NCBI GenBank assembly: GCA_008694505.1
Contig: VZDJ01000223.1
Location: 6,051,679 to 6,115,678 of the forward strand
Source of the DNA: Cyanoderma ruficeps
Lineage: Eukaryota > Chordata > Aves > Passeriformes > Timaliidae
Length of the DNA stretch: 64,000 bases
Direction of reading: 5' to 3'
Part shown: piece by piece, positions 1-13,789 of the stretch
Numbering within the stretch: position 1 is the first letter of the stretch
Layout of the letters: each line of letters opens with the position of its first letter
The notes under the pieces: generated by a model
What the model was told of the DNA's origin: nothing
The model's database searches: none
What the model saw: the letters and a program-made list of their open reading frames with translations, nothing else
Position numbers and translations under genes: made by a program

Positions 1-2100
1 AAACTGACCTCAGCTGTAGGTCTTTTCTATGAGAAAGTACCTGTCAATCCCTGGCATGCCAGGGCCCAGAAACACCTTCTTCCTCCTTATCTTCAGAGCC
101 CAGGTGTGCTCCCAAGAAAACAAAGATTAAAGGTGCCGAAAAACAGAGCAGAGCAGACTCCTTCCCTGCCATAGAAGACAAGACTTCAGAACTGGTAAGA
201 GCAATTCCCAGGCCTGCTTTGCAGAGACTTATACCCATGCTCCTGCTTCTTTCCCCACATAACTCCTCCCCTCAGGCTTTTCAGTTCAGAACACTACTAC
301 ACTGCCCAAGGAATTGATCCACACAGATACTACCTGACAGACACGGCTGTGCCTCAAACGGCCCAAACTCTGCTCCCATCTCAGCCCAGACTGCACCCAA
401 CTCAGCCCTGGCCACCATTCCTGTGCAGCCTACAGGTGCCTCTGCCCCTTTCATCTCACGGGTGTCAAACAGCAATTTTGTATGCCCCTGCCTTACTCCC
501 AGCAGGACTGATGTCCAGTTACAGATCAGAACCAAATGCACACATCAGCAAACATGACTTTGTGCTCTTCCAGCAGCTGTGGCACAGGCTCCCTACAGTA
601 CATCTACAAGAGGTGAACAGGACTAGCAGTCCCCAGAACACCACCAGAGATATTCCTGAAGCCTGCAGCCTGCCAGGAGCCAGGCTATTTATATATACCT
701 AGAGGACAATGCTCCTTCCAACAAGATGTCTGCTACACCCGACCACACTGGCACAGGCACGGTCATTTGCTGCCCAAGGAAGGCAGCTGCAATGAGGCAG
801 GACAGGCAGCACAGGAGCAACTGCTGCACAAAATCTATTCTTCCCTCCTGCCCAGATTGCTGTTTATTCCTTCTGTTCCTACCTGGTAAACACATGTCTG
901 CTGGGAAAAGGGAGGAAGAAAGGGAACAGCTGGAGAGACCAATGTGCATGACCCTGCAGCACTTCCACGCCCCATCCTCTTGCAAGTGGAAGGCATCAAG
1001 GGCAGGTATGGTCAGTGGAACCACAGGAGTTAGCTTGCCCTGCGGCACTAAAGAATTTGCCTGGCAAGTAGAGAGGCTGCCTTCATTACAGCAGACCCAA
1101 AAGGAAACAAACAGGACACATGCATGCTGCATCAGGCAGGGCACTGGGAAGAGTGCTCCTCAGCAGGCTGGGGAATGGCTGGTGCTGGCAGAGCTAGACA
1201 CACAGAGGCAGCTACTCATTCCTGCCTCTGCACTCTAACAAAACACTCTCACAGGCAGGAGCCTCTTACAACAGCCATCAGAGCTGCAACAGGACTGTCC
1301 CCAAAAATCTGGTGATCCCACCTCTCCGAGGTGCAGCAACACACAAGGCAGTCTGTAGAATGGGAAGAACAACCCAAAGAGCTTCCTGGGTCCTGTTTTA
1401 ACCAGGCTGTTTGGCAGCTCACAAAGAGGACACCCAGAGAACTGGCGACATATCAGAGACCAAACTTCACCTCACTCTCCAGACTGCTGATGGATCAGCT
1501 TTTGATAGCTTCCTGAAGAAAGATCACACTGAAAAGCGCCAAACACATCGGCTGCAGTGAAGAAACTGCAGCCTCAACACATTTCCCCCGAGCTCAAAAG
1601 GCCTGAACTCAGCACAAGTACAGCCAATTCTCCCCTCAGCTCAGTGGCAGCACACAGGAACTGACAGCACCACACATGATCCAACACAGGCCCTTCTCCA
1701 CTCTCCTGATGCAGAACCCTGCCACGAGCCCCGTGTAAACATGGTGATGTCACCTGCTCCAGCATGGGCAGAGCGAGGGCTGTGCTCCCCAGGGGCTCCA
1801 CAGCATGGGCAGGCACAGGAGTGTGGTTTGTCACCAGCGACAGGGCACACCACACAACAACACTCTCTTACAGTGTGCATTTCATACTCTGTTTATTTGC
1901 TTGCCAGCAAATTAGCTCACACAGTCTCATCCAGTGACTCTCCAAATTACCAACACAGTGACTCTCCTGTGTTCCCCACCCTGGGGGTCCCCTGGTGAGG
2001 TCATCCAATCCTGAGCACTTCCACAGCAATTTTTTCCTCAAGGAATCTGCCCAATCAGCTGTTTTTACCCCTGCTCACACTGCTAAAGCAAAGGGCCAGC
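1..2100. other. Noncoding left edge, probable MAFG intron 1
   Basis: I see no coding exon, RNA gene or clear repeat here. Open frames are short and lack any recognisable family. By conserved gene order this stretch would be the first intron of MAFG, with the coding exons beyond the left edge. This is inferred from synteny only. Confidence 0.35.
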
Positions 2101-2891
2101 TCTGAGAGACTCCCTCCCACCCTTGGCAGTGCCCTCCTCCGACCACACAGCTGGGAGACTCACATATCCCGGACAGCCGGCTGGGTCCCCAGCTCTGCAC
2201 AGCGTGACCGACCCGTGCACAACACACACATCCCCCGACCGTCCGTGCCGGCCAGGCACCGCAGTCCCGCGGGAGGGAAACCCTCTCCACTCGGGGGACA
2301 CTGCAGCACCGAGCACTGGGGCAGCGCCGAGCACTGGGGCAGCCCCCACGGAACAGGGGCCAGAACGTCCCACCCGCACGTCTGCAGCCACCGAGCAGCC
2401 CGAGGACAAGGCACCGACTGCAGGCAGCACGGCTGTCCTGCCCGCGGCCGAGCCTCTGCTCTGGGAAGTGGGCGAGACGCCCCGATGGCTCCTCACCCTC
2501 CCGGCCCTCCCGTCCTCGGGAGGAGAATCACAGACCACGGCGAACACCCGCGGCGGGGGCGGCCGCCCGGCGGGAGGGGGGGGCTCGGGGCCCCGCCGGG
2601 GGCCAGGTCGCACCCGTACCGGCGGAGCCTGAGCGCCCGAAGGTGCGGCGGGGTGGAGAGGGGTAGGCTCGGCCTGAGGGCAGCCGGTCTGCAACACGAT
2701 CGGGGCAGTCGGCAACCGCGGGAGGGAGGGGCCGGATGCGTCCGTGATGCCCGCGGGCGGACCCGGGAGGCGGCGGGCGGGGCCGGGGACAGGCCCCGGG
2801 CCAGCGCCCCGCGCACCTGTTGCTCGGCCGCTGAGCGGGGCCCGGGCACGGTGGGGCGGGGGCCGGGGGCCGCGACCCCGAAGCCCGGCCG

Positions 2892-2900
2892 TGAGTCAGC
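2892..2900 (+). promoter_or_regulatory. MARE/ARE-like motif TGAGTCAGC
   Basis: TGAGTCAGC is an AP-1 core with the GC flank typical of sites bound by small Maf heterodimers with NRF2 or BACH1. Mammalian MAFG is known to be induced by NRF2 through an antioxidant response element, so a site in the presumed MAFG island suggests autoregulation. Only one flank matches the full palindromic element. Binding is inferred. Confidence 0.45.
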
Positions 2901-3163
2901 GATGGCGGCCCCGTTAGGCACCTGCCGACCCCACGGCGGCCCCGGCCACCATCCCGGGCCCGCCGCGCCCGCCCCGCCCCGGCCCGCCCCCCGGGGACCG
3001 GCCCGCCCCGCCCCGGCCCGTGCCAGGGCCGCGCCCGTCCTCGCAGCCGGTGGCGCTCACCTCCTGCCGGGGCCGCCGGGCCGGGCCGGGCCGGGCGGGG
3101 CGGGGAGGCCGCGCTGGGAGGGACCGGGACTCACGAGCCGCCGCCGCCGCCGCTCACGGACTC

Positions 3164-3189
3164 GTCACGTGATATTTGGGTCACGTGGC
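3164..3189. promoter_or_regulatory. Paired CACGTG E-boxes (CLEAR/USF-like)
   Basis: Two near-identical sites, GTCACGTGAT at 3164-3173 and GTCACGTGGC at 3180-3189, have CACGTG cores whose starts are 16 bp apart. Each matches nine of ten bases of the palindrome GTCACGTGAC bound by TFEB/TFE3/MITF and USF factors. They sit in the middle of the island, where a transcription start is likely. Confidence 0.5.
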
Positions 3190-3719
3190 TCCATTCATGA
3201 AGCGCCCGGCGCAACCGCCCGGGGCCTTAAGGGGGCCGCGCTCCGGGGGCGGCGGGGGCAGCGCGGGGCCCGCCCGGCCCGGCCGCCGCTCCGCCCGGCC
3301 CGGCTCCTCCCGCCGCCGCCGTCGAGTTCCCGTCTCGGGCCGAGCGCTGCCGCTTCACTGAAGTACTGGATCAGCCGCGGATCAGCTCCCGCCATCTCTG
3401 GTAGCAGCCACCAGCCACCTGCTGGTCCCCCCGTTGCACATCGCGCGTTTCAGAGCGCGCGGTCCCTCCGCTCGCACCGGCGGCGCCCTTAGCACCGGCG
3501 GCTTCACGCTTCCTTTGAGCTGCGCCCGCAGTCCCGCCGAGCCGCCGCCTCACCGGCGCTGACCCTGCCCGACTCCCTCGGCACGGCGCCTTGTGCGGCG
3601 AGCCCTGCCCGCAGCGGCGGGGCCCGGGCCGCTGCTCTGCGCCGAAACGCTGCTCTCCCAGGTCGCGCCGGGCTCGTCCCAGGTGTGCTCCCAGCCCTTC
3701 TGCTACAACTCCAGGTCCG

Positions 3720-5456
3720 TAACACACACACGGGTGCCTACCGTTTGCTGCCATGCTACAGGCAAAGCAGGGAGGACAGGATGAGCATACCAGAGAAGGG
3801 CGAGGGGCAAGTGAGAGGTGCAGCAATGGACAGGGTTAAGGAGAAACTGTGCTCCGTAGGAGAGCAGCAGGGGCTTGGCTAGGCTCGGATCCAGCAACAC
3901 CACGGCTGCTGTCTGCTCTGTGCGCTGGGGCTGTGACCGCAAGCCTTGCAGTGCCCTTGCAGCCCTGACAGGCTGGGTTTCCATCTGCTGTGGTGGCCAG
4001 CACAGTTACAGGTCTATAATCATCTAGGAAGTTCATCTATAGCCCTGTCTCTCTGGGAGTACCCAGGGCAACCTCTACGATTCCCTGCATAGGGGCTCAA
4101 GATCAGGTATCCATTCATTCTGCATCCCACTTTTTCAGCCAAGTGAGAACTCTCCACAACACTCCTTTGCATTTTGCATCAGCCAGTACTTCATCCATCT
4201 GATTTCCAGCTTGGCCTGTCTGCGCAGGTATTACAGATCCTGAGAAGGAAAGGGAGGAACATGTGATGCCCAAGGACTCCTGCCCTAGTGGCTGCTGCCA
4301 GTGGCAAGAGATACTCCCAGTCAAAACAGTTGGGATTAGCCACAGCTCTCATCAGAGAAGCAATTTTTTATGTAAAGAAGGAAGAGGAGTAACCATCTGT
4401 CACAGCTATAGGGTCACACCTTGCCAGCAGCCAAAAGCCTAACACTAAAATACTTTACCATCACCAGCACCTCAGAGACAGCAGGAAATGTAAAAACTCA
4501 CTACCCCTCCACCTGTCAAACCACCCAAGCAAGGCCAGCAGTAAAGGAGGGGGAGTGAGAGGTTATGGCTCCCCAAACCAGACTGAGCAGAGAGAAGGGG
4601 CAGCCACTGGGGAGAAAAGGAGCATGGTCCGATGTTCACACCATACATCACTCTAAAGTGATGGGAGAGGCACTTGGTCCATTCCAAGAGGTGATTTTGG
4701 GCCCGGACCGTGATGCACGATGCAGCATGGTGTTTGCATGGCAGCATCTGCTCCAGCTAGTAACAGCAGTGACAGGACACAAGCTCTAACAGCAGATGTA
4801 AGATGGGGCCAGAGAAGATTAAACCTTTGAAAGCAAAAATTCTGAAACACCTTTTAAAAATCCTGTTAAAAAAATCAGCATGGGACACCACAAATACTGC
4901 TTGAATCCTGGAAGTACCCAAAGATTCTGAAGAAACTATTTCCTTGACAAAGCTCTTATGATAGTATCACCCCTGTCTGAGAAAACTGCAGTCCCAGGGA
5001 CAGCTGACACCAACCTCACTACAGGTTAAAGACTCGCTGCTACAGCACTGCCCCACAGCTGCTGCAAGCCACAAGCCTGGTACAGGGGACACCAATACAC
5101 AGAATAAGCGTTTTTCATTGCACAAAATAGAAATAACACAGAGAACGCTAATGGTTGTGGCTTAGGAATAGTATTTGCCATATTAGCATTCCCACTGAAA
5201 TACTCAAAACCACATGCTGCTCACTCACTCCCTTCTTGTCCCTCTCCCCCTGTGGCAGGCTGGAGAGAACTGGAGGCACAAGAGGTAAAGATCATGGTTT
5301 GCAATTTACTGGAAACAGTAATGAGATAAGAAAACAAATAATAACAGCAACAATATTAAAAACAGTGTAGAGGAGAGACAAAGGAGTCACACGCGATTGC
5401 TCACCAGGCATAACATGATGTTACTCCCACTGCTCACTCCGTGCATCCAACCAGAA
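3720..5456. other. Intergenic, includes the probable PYCR1 3' end
   Basis: No gene is visible. The PYCR1 3' untranslated region must end in or near here, but no canonical AATAAA on the minus strand lies close to the stop codon. A variant AGTAAA (plus-strand TTTACT near 5303-5308) is possible. Nothing else stands out. Confidence 0.3.
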
Positions 5457-5577
5457 GGGACCTCTTCTCCCCATCCCTCTTCAGCCCCCCTGTCCCCTGC
5501 CACAAACCCTCCCCCTTCCCTTTGGGACCTCTTCAGCCCCTCTCCCCTGCCACAACTCCCCCACCCACTTCCCTTTG
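5457..5577. repeat. Imperfect pyrimidine-rich tandem duplication
   Basis: Two diverged copies (about 5479-5524 and 5531-5577) each begin CTTCAGCCCC and end CTTCCCTTTG. Each is preceded by GGGACCTCTTC. The pair lies just past the PYCR1 stop codon, so it would be purine-rich in the PYCR1 3' untranslated region. Confidence 0.55.
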
Positions 5578-5701
5578 CCCACATGATGTTTGGAATAACT
5601 ATGGTCCCAGCCACACCACTCCTGGCTACTGCAAAAATTAACCCTGCCCTGGCTGCAGCCAGGACATGGGCATTCAGCACTGCCAGAATACAGCAATCTG
5701 G

Positions 5702-8372
<2,671 letters not shown>

Positions 8373-8469
8373 GGCCGGTGCCGAGCGACCCCGCCGGACC
8401 CGGACCCCAACCCGCCGCCGTCCACGTGGCCGCGCGCGCACGGAGGCGAGGCCGCACGGCGGGACGTGG

Positions 8470-8600
8470 GCGCGCAGCCAATCGGCGGGCGGTGGGGCGG
8501 GGCAGCGCCGGCGCTTCTCCAATCAGCGACCGGGGGCAGGGCCAGAGGCGCAGCGCTCGCCAGCGATTGGGGCAACCGGCGCCCGGTGTTGCATCATTCA
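8470..8600 (-). promoter_or_regulatory. PYCR1: PYCR1 promoter with three CCAAT boxes
   Basis: CCAAT occurs at 8478-8482 and 8519-8523 on the plus strand and at 8566-8570 on the minus strand. A GC box (GGGGCGGGGC) lies near 8494-8503. There is no TATA box. The cluster lies about 100-200 bp upstream of the PYCR1 ATG in a CpG island spanning roughly 7.8-9.2 kb. NF-Y and SP1 use is inferred. Confidence 0.6.
8589..8596 (-). promoter_or_regulatory. PYCR1: ATF4/CEBP response element TGATGCAA
   Basis: On the minus strand the bases read TGATGCAA, a perfect core of the amino acid response element bound by ATF4-CEBP dimers. It lies about 217 bp upstream of the PYCR1 start codon and 20 bp from a CCAAT box. 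PYCR1 is a known ATF4 target in mammals, which supports function. Confidence 0.6.
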
Positions 8601-8690
8601 CCGCCTGCGGGGCCGCCGGCCGTGCCGACCCGCGCCGCCAGGCGGCGCCGTGCTCCTGCCTGAGCCCCGGGGGCCGGGCCGGGCCGGGCC

Positions 8691-8840
8691 GGCTGTCCCC
8701 GGGCAGCGCCGGCAGCCGCTCCGGGGCTGTGGAGCCAGCGCCGCCCTCCACGGGCCCGGCTGTCCCCGGGCAGCACCGGCAGCCGCTCCGGGGCTGTGGA
8801 GCCAGCGCCGCCCTCCACGGGCCCGGCTGTCCCCGGCCAC
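8691..8840. repeat. 67-bp GC-rich minisatellite, about 2.2 copies
   Basis: Unit starts are at 8691, 8758 and 8825, each beginning GGCTGTCCCCGG. The first two units differ by about one base (GCGCC or GCACC), so the duplication is young or kept uniform. It sits just upstream of the PYCR1 promoter. Confidence 0.9.
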
Positions 8841-9239
8841 CCTCCACCGGCCAGAGCGCAGCGGGCGCCGGAAGGGACTCTGGGTCTCCGTGTGCTCGCT
8901 CTGCTCTCTTCTCCCGCTCCCCGCCGCCCCTCCGCCTCGGCCGGCCCGGGACCCACCGGTGCCCGGTGCCGCTTCCCCGAGCGGGTCCGTACGCGACTCC
9001 GCGTGTCCTGCGGAGAGCGGCCCAGCGGCCGCCGGTCCCGGGGCCGCGGCACCTCGTGCTCTGGGAATTCCCCGTAGGTTTCCCGAAGGATTTCCCTGCA
9101 CGTGAACGGGGAGGGAGTTTCCGTCGCCCGGTTCCCATCCGGGCCCGGACACAGTGCGGCCTCCCGCCGTGCCCCGAGCACCGGGGTTGGCCTCCATCAG
9201 AGCCTTGCGGCCCTGGGCTGTGGAGAGACCAGGCCAGCC

Positions 9240-12200
9240 TGAAATGTTCCTGAAAAAAACAGGCAGCAGACAGTGATTTTTTTCCGAAGTATCATCTTAC
9301 CTCACTGTTTTCATTTTTATTTTTTTCTTGCTTCCTTATTGACAGAAATAAATCTCGGTGTTTTTTCTGTTGATACATGTTCCTGAATGCTGATCTTTTG
9401 GGGATACTGAGCCCCGGGCTTCCAGAAAAGAAGGGAAAAAACCCAAACCCATTAACAATTCTGATTTGAATCTATTCGTGCTGGAATCCTCTGGGTACTG
9501 TCTAGATTGGCTGCAGCCACAAGTCCATAATTACTGAACACACACACATCCTAATATTAGTTTACCAAAAGAGGTTGGGAATGGTTGGTGACTGGGGAAA
9601 CCTGGTTCATGGCAAGCTACTTGATCATCATCTATTAATTAAGGGAGTAGATACACTCTGGAAATGAAGGGGTTTTGGTGAACTGAATCATGACAGAACT
9701 GGTTGGTAAATCCTGCTGAGCAGATATCAGATGTTCTGTGTCCTGGATTGGGCAATCTCATAGTTTCCAATGGTTGGGGAGTGTTTTAACCACTGAAGCA
9801 TGAGGTTTTGATTTTTTAATTTTTTTTTTCCTCCTAAAAGAGAGGATTGTCCACACAATCTTTTTTTGCCATTTTGACCATGTTCACATTTTTTGCTCAG
9901 TCTTTGGCTGGCAGATGAGAAAGCTAAATCTGAACACACTGTTCTTGGCAATGACTTGTGTTTCCAGTCCTCCAGTCAGTGGGATCATGATTTCCATGTT
10001 AAATTCTCTTTCCCCTTATTGTGAAGGCACTCAGTTTTGCCCTCATTGTTTCCCAAGTACCAACAGGGCCCTTGACCCTGGCTCAGTGTAAGTTGCATCA
10101 ACTCATGGCATCACCAGATTCCAGCATGTTTCTGCTCTTGCACCTACTTGGTGCAAAATCTTCCCAGCAGGAAGGCAGCAGTGCCTGGCTCAGCCACATG
10201 CTATCGGCCAAGGAGCTTCCCAACAGCTGCCATTGCCTGGTAGTGTCATCCCTGGGGACAAGCACCCCCCTCCTGTGGGCCCTTGCCTCTGCTGACCCCC
10301 TGCCCCAGTCCCACAAGCCTCCCAGAGCCACACCAGAGCCTTCAGGATGGGGCTTTCCTCAAGCAGTGTTCCTGGGCTTGCTGGATTGAATTTTATAACA
10401 AAAGCTATGGTCCTTCACAGGCACCTGTTTGGTTTCTGATGATCTGTAATAACAATAAATAATTTTCAAGTGTGATACAGCTTAATTTGTCCATATTGAT
10501 AGGTTTAACAGGAATACATCATAAATACTCAAGGTCTCTTGGTAGGCAGTGGCTTTTTTAAATTGACTCCTCCAACACAAGTGGATTTCCTTTTCCAAGT
10601 CAGCATTTTGTACTTGGACAACCCATAATTTGTTTGGGTGGCAAGAAATAAAGCTCCTGGTTTATATCTATAGCAGATAGCCTTGGGTCTTGCTCTACCA
10701 GCCTCTTTTTGGACCACATGTTCCAGATTTCCTGCCCTTCACTGGGACTCACAGAAGAGAAAAACCCCTTGGAAGGCTGTTCTTTTGTGCTGGATCCCGA
10801 TTCTTGTCCCATTTCCTGGCTAATGCTCCCCACTGCTAAGGGCTGGTCCTTAATCAGAATTATTCAACATAATCTGTCCCAACAAGTTTTCCCTTTGCTT
10901 TTCAAACCCCACACAAAGCACTGATGAAAAGTAAGTTTCCTTCCTTATTCCTGAGTCATTTTGCTGCAAAGAATCCACTCAGGGGTCTTGCTGTGTTGTG
11001 TCTGGGTTTTTTTGGGCCTGTGTTCAGCTTTGTACATCAGAATAAAGTGAGCTCTGCTTTCATGCAGAAAGGGCTGTGTCTGCTGCAATGAATGTATGGA
11101 GAGGAGTGTGACAGCACACATCTCAGGAGATGTAAGCGTACATCTGCCATTCAGCTTTATTTTGTTTTGGTTAAAAAATAAACCTTGCTTCTGACAGGCA
11201 GCTAGTGGAGATTCTAATCAAAGCACTCAAGTTTGCATGTGCTGCACAAGCACTTGGACACTCTGGATTCTCCCTAGAACAAATGAAGATTCCTATGGGG
11301 CCTGAAATCTGAGCTGAGAAGTGTGGAACTTCAAAGTGCATGTTCTGTCAGGGATGGGTCTGAAATTTGGCTACTCAGGAATCCTGCACCTGGGCTGCTC
11401 TGGGGTACTGTGTGCAAGTTCTGTCCTGTCCTCTCCATGCCCCCTCCCTACCCGGTTTGGTCTCTTGTGCAGCACTGTGAGATCAATTAGTCTCTGCCTC
11501 CCCTTTCCCATGTCCCCCAAATTTATCTCCAAACCTCCAGAAAAAAAACCCTTGACCCCCGTGTAAAGAAATGGTGGCCCATGAATCAAGACAGAGCCAA
11601 GGTATTTTCTGTGCTGCTCAAGTGAGGATGGCAGGTCACACACAGTCACTTTGCAGGTTGGCTCTGCTCTGCAACCTGATTCTCATCAGCAGAGCCCCAA
11701 CTTTACAAAGTTTCATTTCTGTAGTGACTCAGTGTTTGCTAAATAGGAAAATCAAATTAAATAGGCCTCCTCCAAGGTGTGCCCTTCAGGATATTCCTTT
11801 TCTGTGCTAGTCAGTGAAGGAGAGGAAGGAAAAGGACTGGCAACCGTCAAAATACTGTTATGGCTATGATGTTCTTCTCAGAAACACCCAGACTGGAACT
11901 GCCCACACTTGTAGGCATTCCACGTCTCACAACACAGTCCAAACTAACCCAAACTCCAAGGGATTGATTTTCATCTCCTGAACTGGTGTTCCTTCATGCA
12001 GCTTTTAACTTTTCCACTTCCTGAATAGTCACTTGGTTACCGTCAAGCACTGATTAACAGTTTCAAAATCCTTGGTGTCTTTCCTAATATTTGGCTCAGT
12101 AACCTGGTAGCCTGCAGCCCCACTGCTGTGGCTACAAGCATTCCTGCTGTCTGCAGATGCACATGCAGCTGTGTCGTTCCTTTGCGCTGGCACCAGGCAG

Positions 12201-12419
12201 GTGAGGCAGAACCATGGGGGAGCTGGGCTGTCCCTCGCATCAGCTGCAGCCCACCTGCTCCAGGTCATTAATTCCTTAGTGTAGTCAGTCCTCACCTTGA
12301 AGTTTGGGTGATGGTGTTGTGTGCATGCCTGCCCAGCACCTCTCTGCCCCTCGCCCCGTCCCCCTGCATCTGCAGTGGTTCCCAGCACTGAGATGCCCCC
12401 ACAGAGGCCAACCCACAAT
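9240..12419. other. Intergenic between PYCR1 and MYADML2
   Basis: No gene is recognised. The right part should hold the MYADML2 3' untranslated region. A minus-strand AATAAA (plus TTTATT, 11156-11161) is one possible poly(A) signal. The rest is unremarkable AT-richer sequence. Confidence 0.4.
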
Positions 12420-13325
12420 TCAGAGGTGTGGGACGAAGCGGATGCGCTGGGAGTACGCCAGGTCCAAGACGTAGAGCAGCAGGTTGACATAGGTGAAGAT
12501 GGCAATCACCAGCTGGCTGTCCCAGGGGCACTTGCCCTTGGCACAGAGGCCAGGGCGTCGTGGAGAGCCATACTTGCTGTCAAAGCAGAACACGGGCCAG
12601 ATGACCGCAGCACTCGCGTAGAGCAGCACAGCCCCAAAGGTGTAGATGACCACAGAACGATCAAAAGGGAACCACAGCAAGGCAGTCTTACCTGTGACAC
12701 TGAAGGCCACTACCACCACTGTCACCACAAAGCAAAAGCTGTAGACAGCCACACACCACTGCGTCGCCACATATTTACCATATTGGCTGTCGTTCACCAG
12801 TGCCCCAAAGATGATGCAGGCCACAAAGGCCTGAACGATTTTCAAGAGCCCAGAGATAGTGGCCATATAGCTGGTGACTTGTCCCGGCTTTGCCCTGGTT
12901 AAGAACACTTCAGAGGCGTAGGTGACAAACACAAGGCCCGCGAAGACGCTGGCTGCGATGCGGAAATCTCTCACCTCGCAGCCGATGGGGTAACAGCCCA
13001 CCTGGACGAAGTAGAGCGGGTAGATCACTGCAGCCGTGAGGGACATGAGGGTGGCAAGCATGGCAAAAGCAGCGGTGAAGTTTCCCCAGGAGAGGCTCAG
13101 GCAGCTGTGCAGGTGTGTGAACTCACAGGCGATGATGAACACAGTGATGGCAAAGCAGAAGGTCCAGACAAACATGCAGAAGGTGCCGTAGGCAGCACTG
13201 AACCCCCCTTGGTGGGCAACCAGGCTGAATGTGGTACATCCAAAGGTCATCTGCAGCAGCCGAGCTATTCCTACGGGGGAAGTCACCGCAGCTGTGTTCA
13301 GATACGGCCCTCCCGTGCTCTCCAT
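12420..13325 (-). CDS. MYADML2: Myeloid-associated differentiation marker-like 2
   Basis: This intronless coding region gives 301 residues, close to the human length of about 307. The protein starts MESTGGPYLNTAAVTSPVGI and has a hydrophobic pattern of roughly eight membrane segments arranged as two MARVEL-type four-helix units. Charged and Cys-containing loops (for example CEVRDFRI and SKYGSPRRPGLC) lie between them. The C terminus is short and polar, ending RIRFVPHL. MYADM-family proteins sit in membranes; the function of MYADML2 is not known, and the human gene is mainly expressed in muscle. Its place between PYCR1 and NOTUM on the same strand matches mammals and settles the name over other MYADM paralogues. 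The ATG at 13323-13325 is chosen because it gives the family N terminus. A 5' noncoding exon may exist upstream. Confidence 0.92.
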   Translation of the reverse strand: MESTGGPYLNTAAVTSPVGIARLLQMTFGCTTFSLVAHQGGFSAAYGTFCMFVWTFCFAITVFIIACEFTHLHSCLSLSWGNFTAAFAMLATLMSLTAAVIYPLYFVQVGCYPIGCEVRDFRIAASVFAGLVFVTYASEVFLTRAKPGQVTSYMATISGLLKIVQAFVACIIFGALVNDSQYGKYVATQWCVAVYSFCFVVTVVVVAFSVTGKTALLWFPFDRSVVIYTFGAVLLYASAAVIWPVFCFDSKYGSPRRPGLCAKGKCPWDSQLVIAIFTYVNLLLYVLDLAYSQRIRFVPHL

Positions 13326-13691
13326 TATCTTTCCAGTCCAGCAGACAGTGCATTCAAAGCCTCCTCAAACGTCCTTTCTGGATCTTGCACCTTTGCCCTG
13401 AGTCACACCTGGTCCCAACTCAGTGGAGTGGCAGCTCAAATCCTGCTGGTCTCTGCTGGCATCAGTGGGAGCTGCCTCTGACGCTGCATCTCTGGCAGCT
13501 CTCTGCACAGACCTGCGGCTGCAGGGAGGTGACTGGCTGGCTCTGCCCACTGGCTGTAAGCTCAGGGTGCTGCCGTTTGCTCTCTGCTTTCTCAGGTCTG
13601 AAACCTGCCTCTGTGCTGTTCTTTGGTTGTCTCCTTTCCCACAGGGTGGTACTTTTCCCTGTAGGCTGACATTTATTCCATTTTAGCTCTG

Positions 13692-13787
13692 CAGCTGTAG
13701 CTTTCTGCTGCACCGTTCACAGGAACCTGGAGTATAAATAGGGGCTTTATTAATAGTTCTGGAATGAGTCCTGCCCCCACTCAGCTG
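13692..13787 (-). promoter_or_regulatory. MYADML2: Candidate muscle-type promoter of MYADML2
   Basis: About 370-460 bp upstream of the MYADML2 ATG, four motifs cluster. These are CTATTTATAC on the minus strand (13732-13741, TATA/MEF2-like), CAGCTG E-boxes at 13692-13697 and 13782-13787, and GGAATG (13761-13766, the M-CAT motif bound by TEAD factors). The combination is usual in muscle promoters. Each motif is short, so chance is possible. Confidence 0.35.
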
Positions 13788-13789
13788 TT

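Larger units (their letters stand above)
2100..3720 (-). promoter_or_regulatory. MAFG: CpG island, probable MAFG promoter and first exon
   Basis: The stretch is very rich in G, C and CpG, with the densest part at 2550-3400. In mammals MAFG lies just beyond the 3' end of PYCR1 on the same strand, and its 5' noncoding exon sits in a CpG island. The position here, 2 kb past the PYCR1 stop, fits. Several possible minus-strand splice donors exist, for example GAG/GTGAGC with the exon ending near 3061, but none can be chosen from sequence. Long open frames on both strands are by-products of base composition. MAFG encodes a small Maf bZIP partner of CNC factors such as NRF2 and BACH1. A divergent plus-strand noncoding transcript, as in human (MAFG-DT), could also start here. 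Confidence 0.5.

Noticed and set aside
1..2900. MAFG coding exons
   Set aside because: I looked for the small Maf bZIP protein on the minus strand and did not find it; only the promoter region seems to be inside the window.
2215..3492. Long plus-strand open frame of 425 codons in the first CpG island
   Set aside because: The protein is Pro/Gly/Arg-rich, resembles no family, and overlaps equally long frames on the other strand; it follows from very high GC content.
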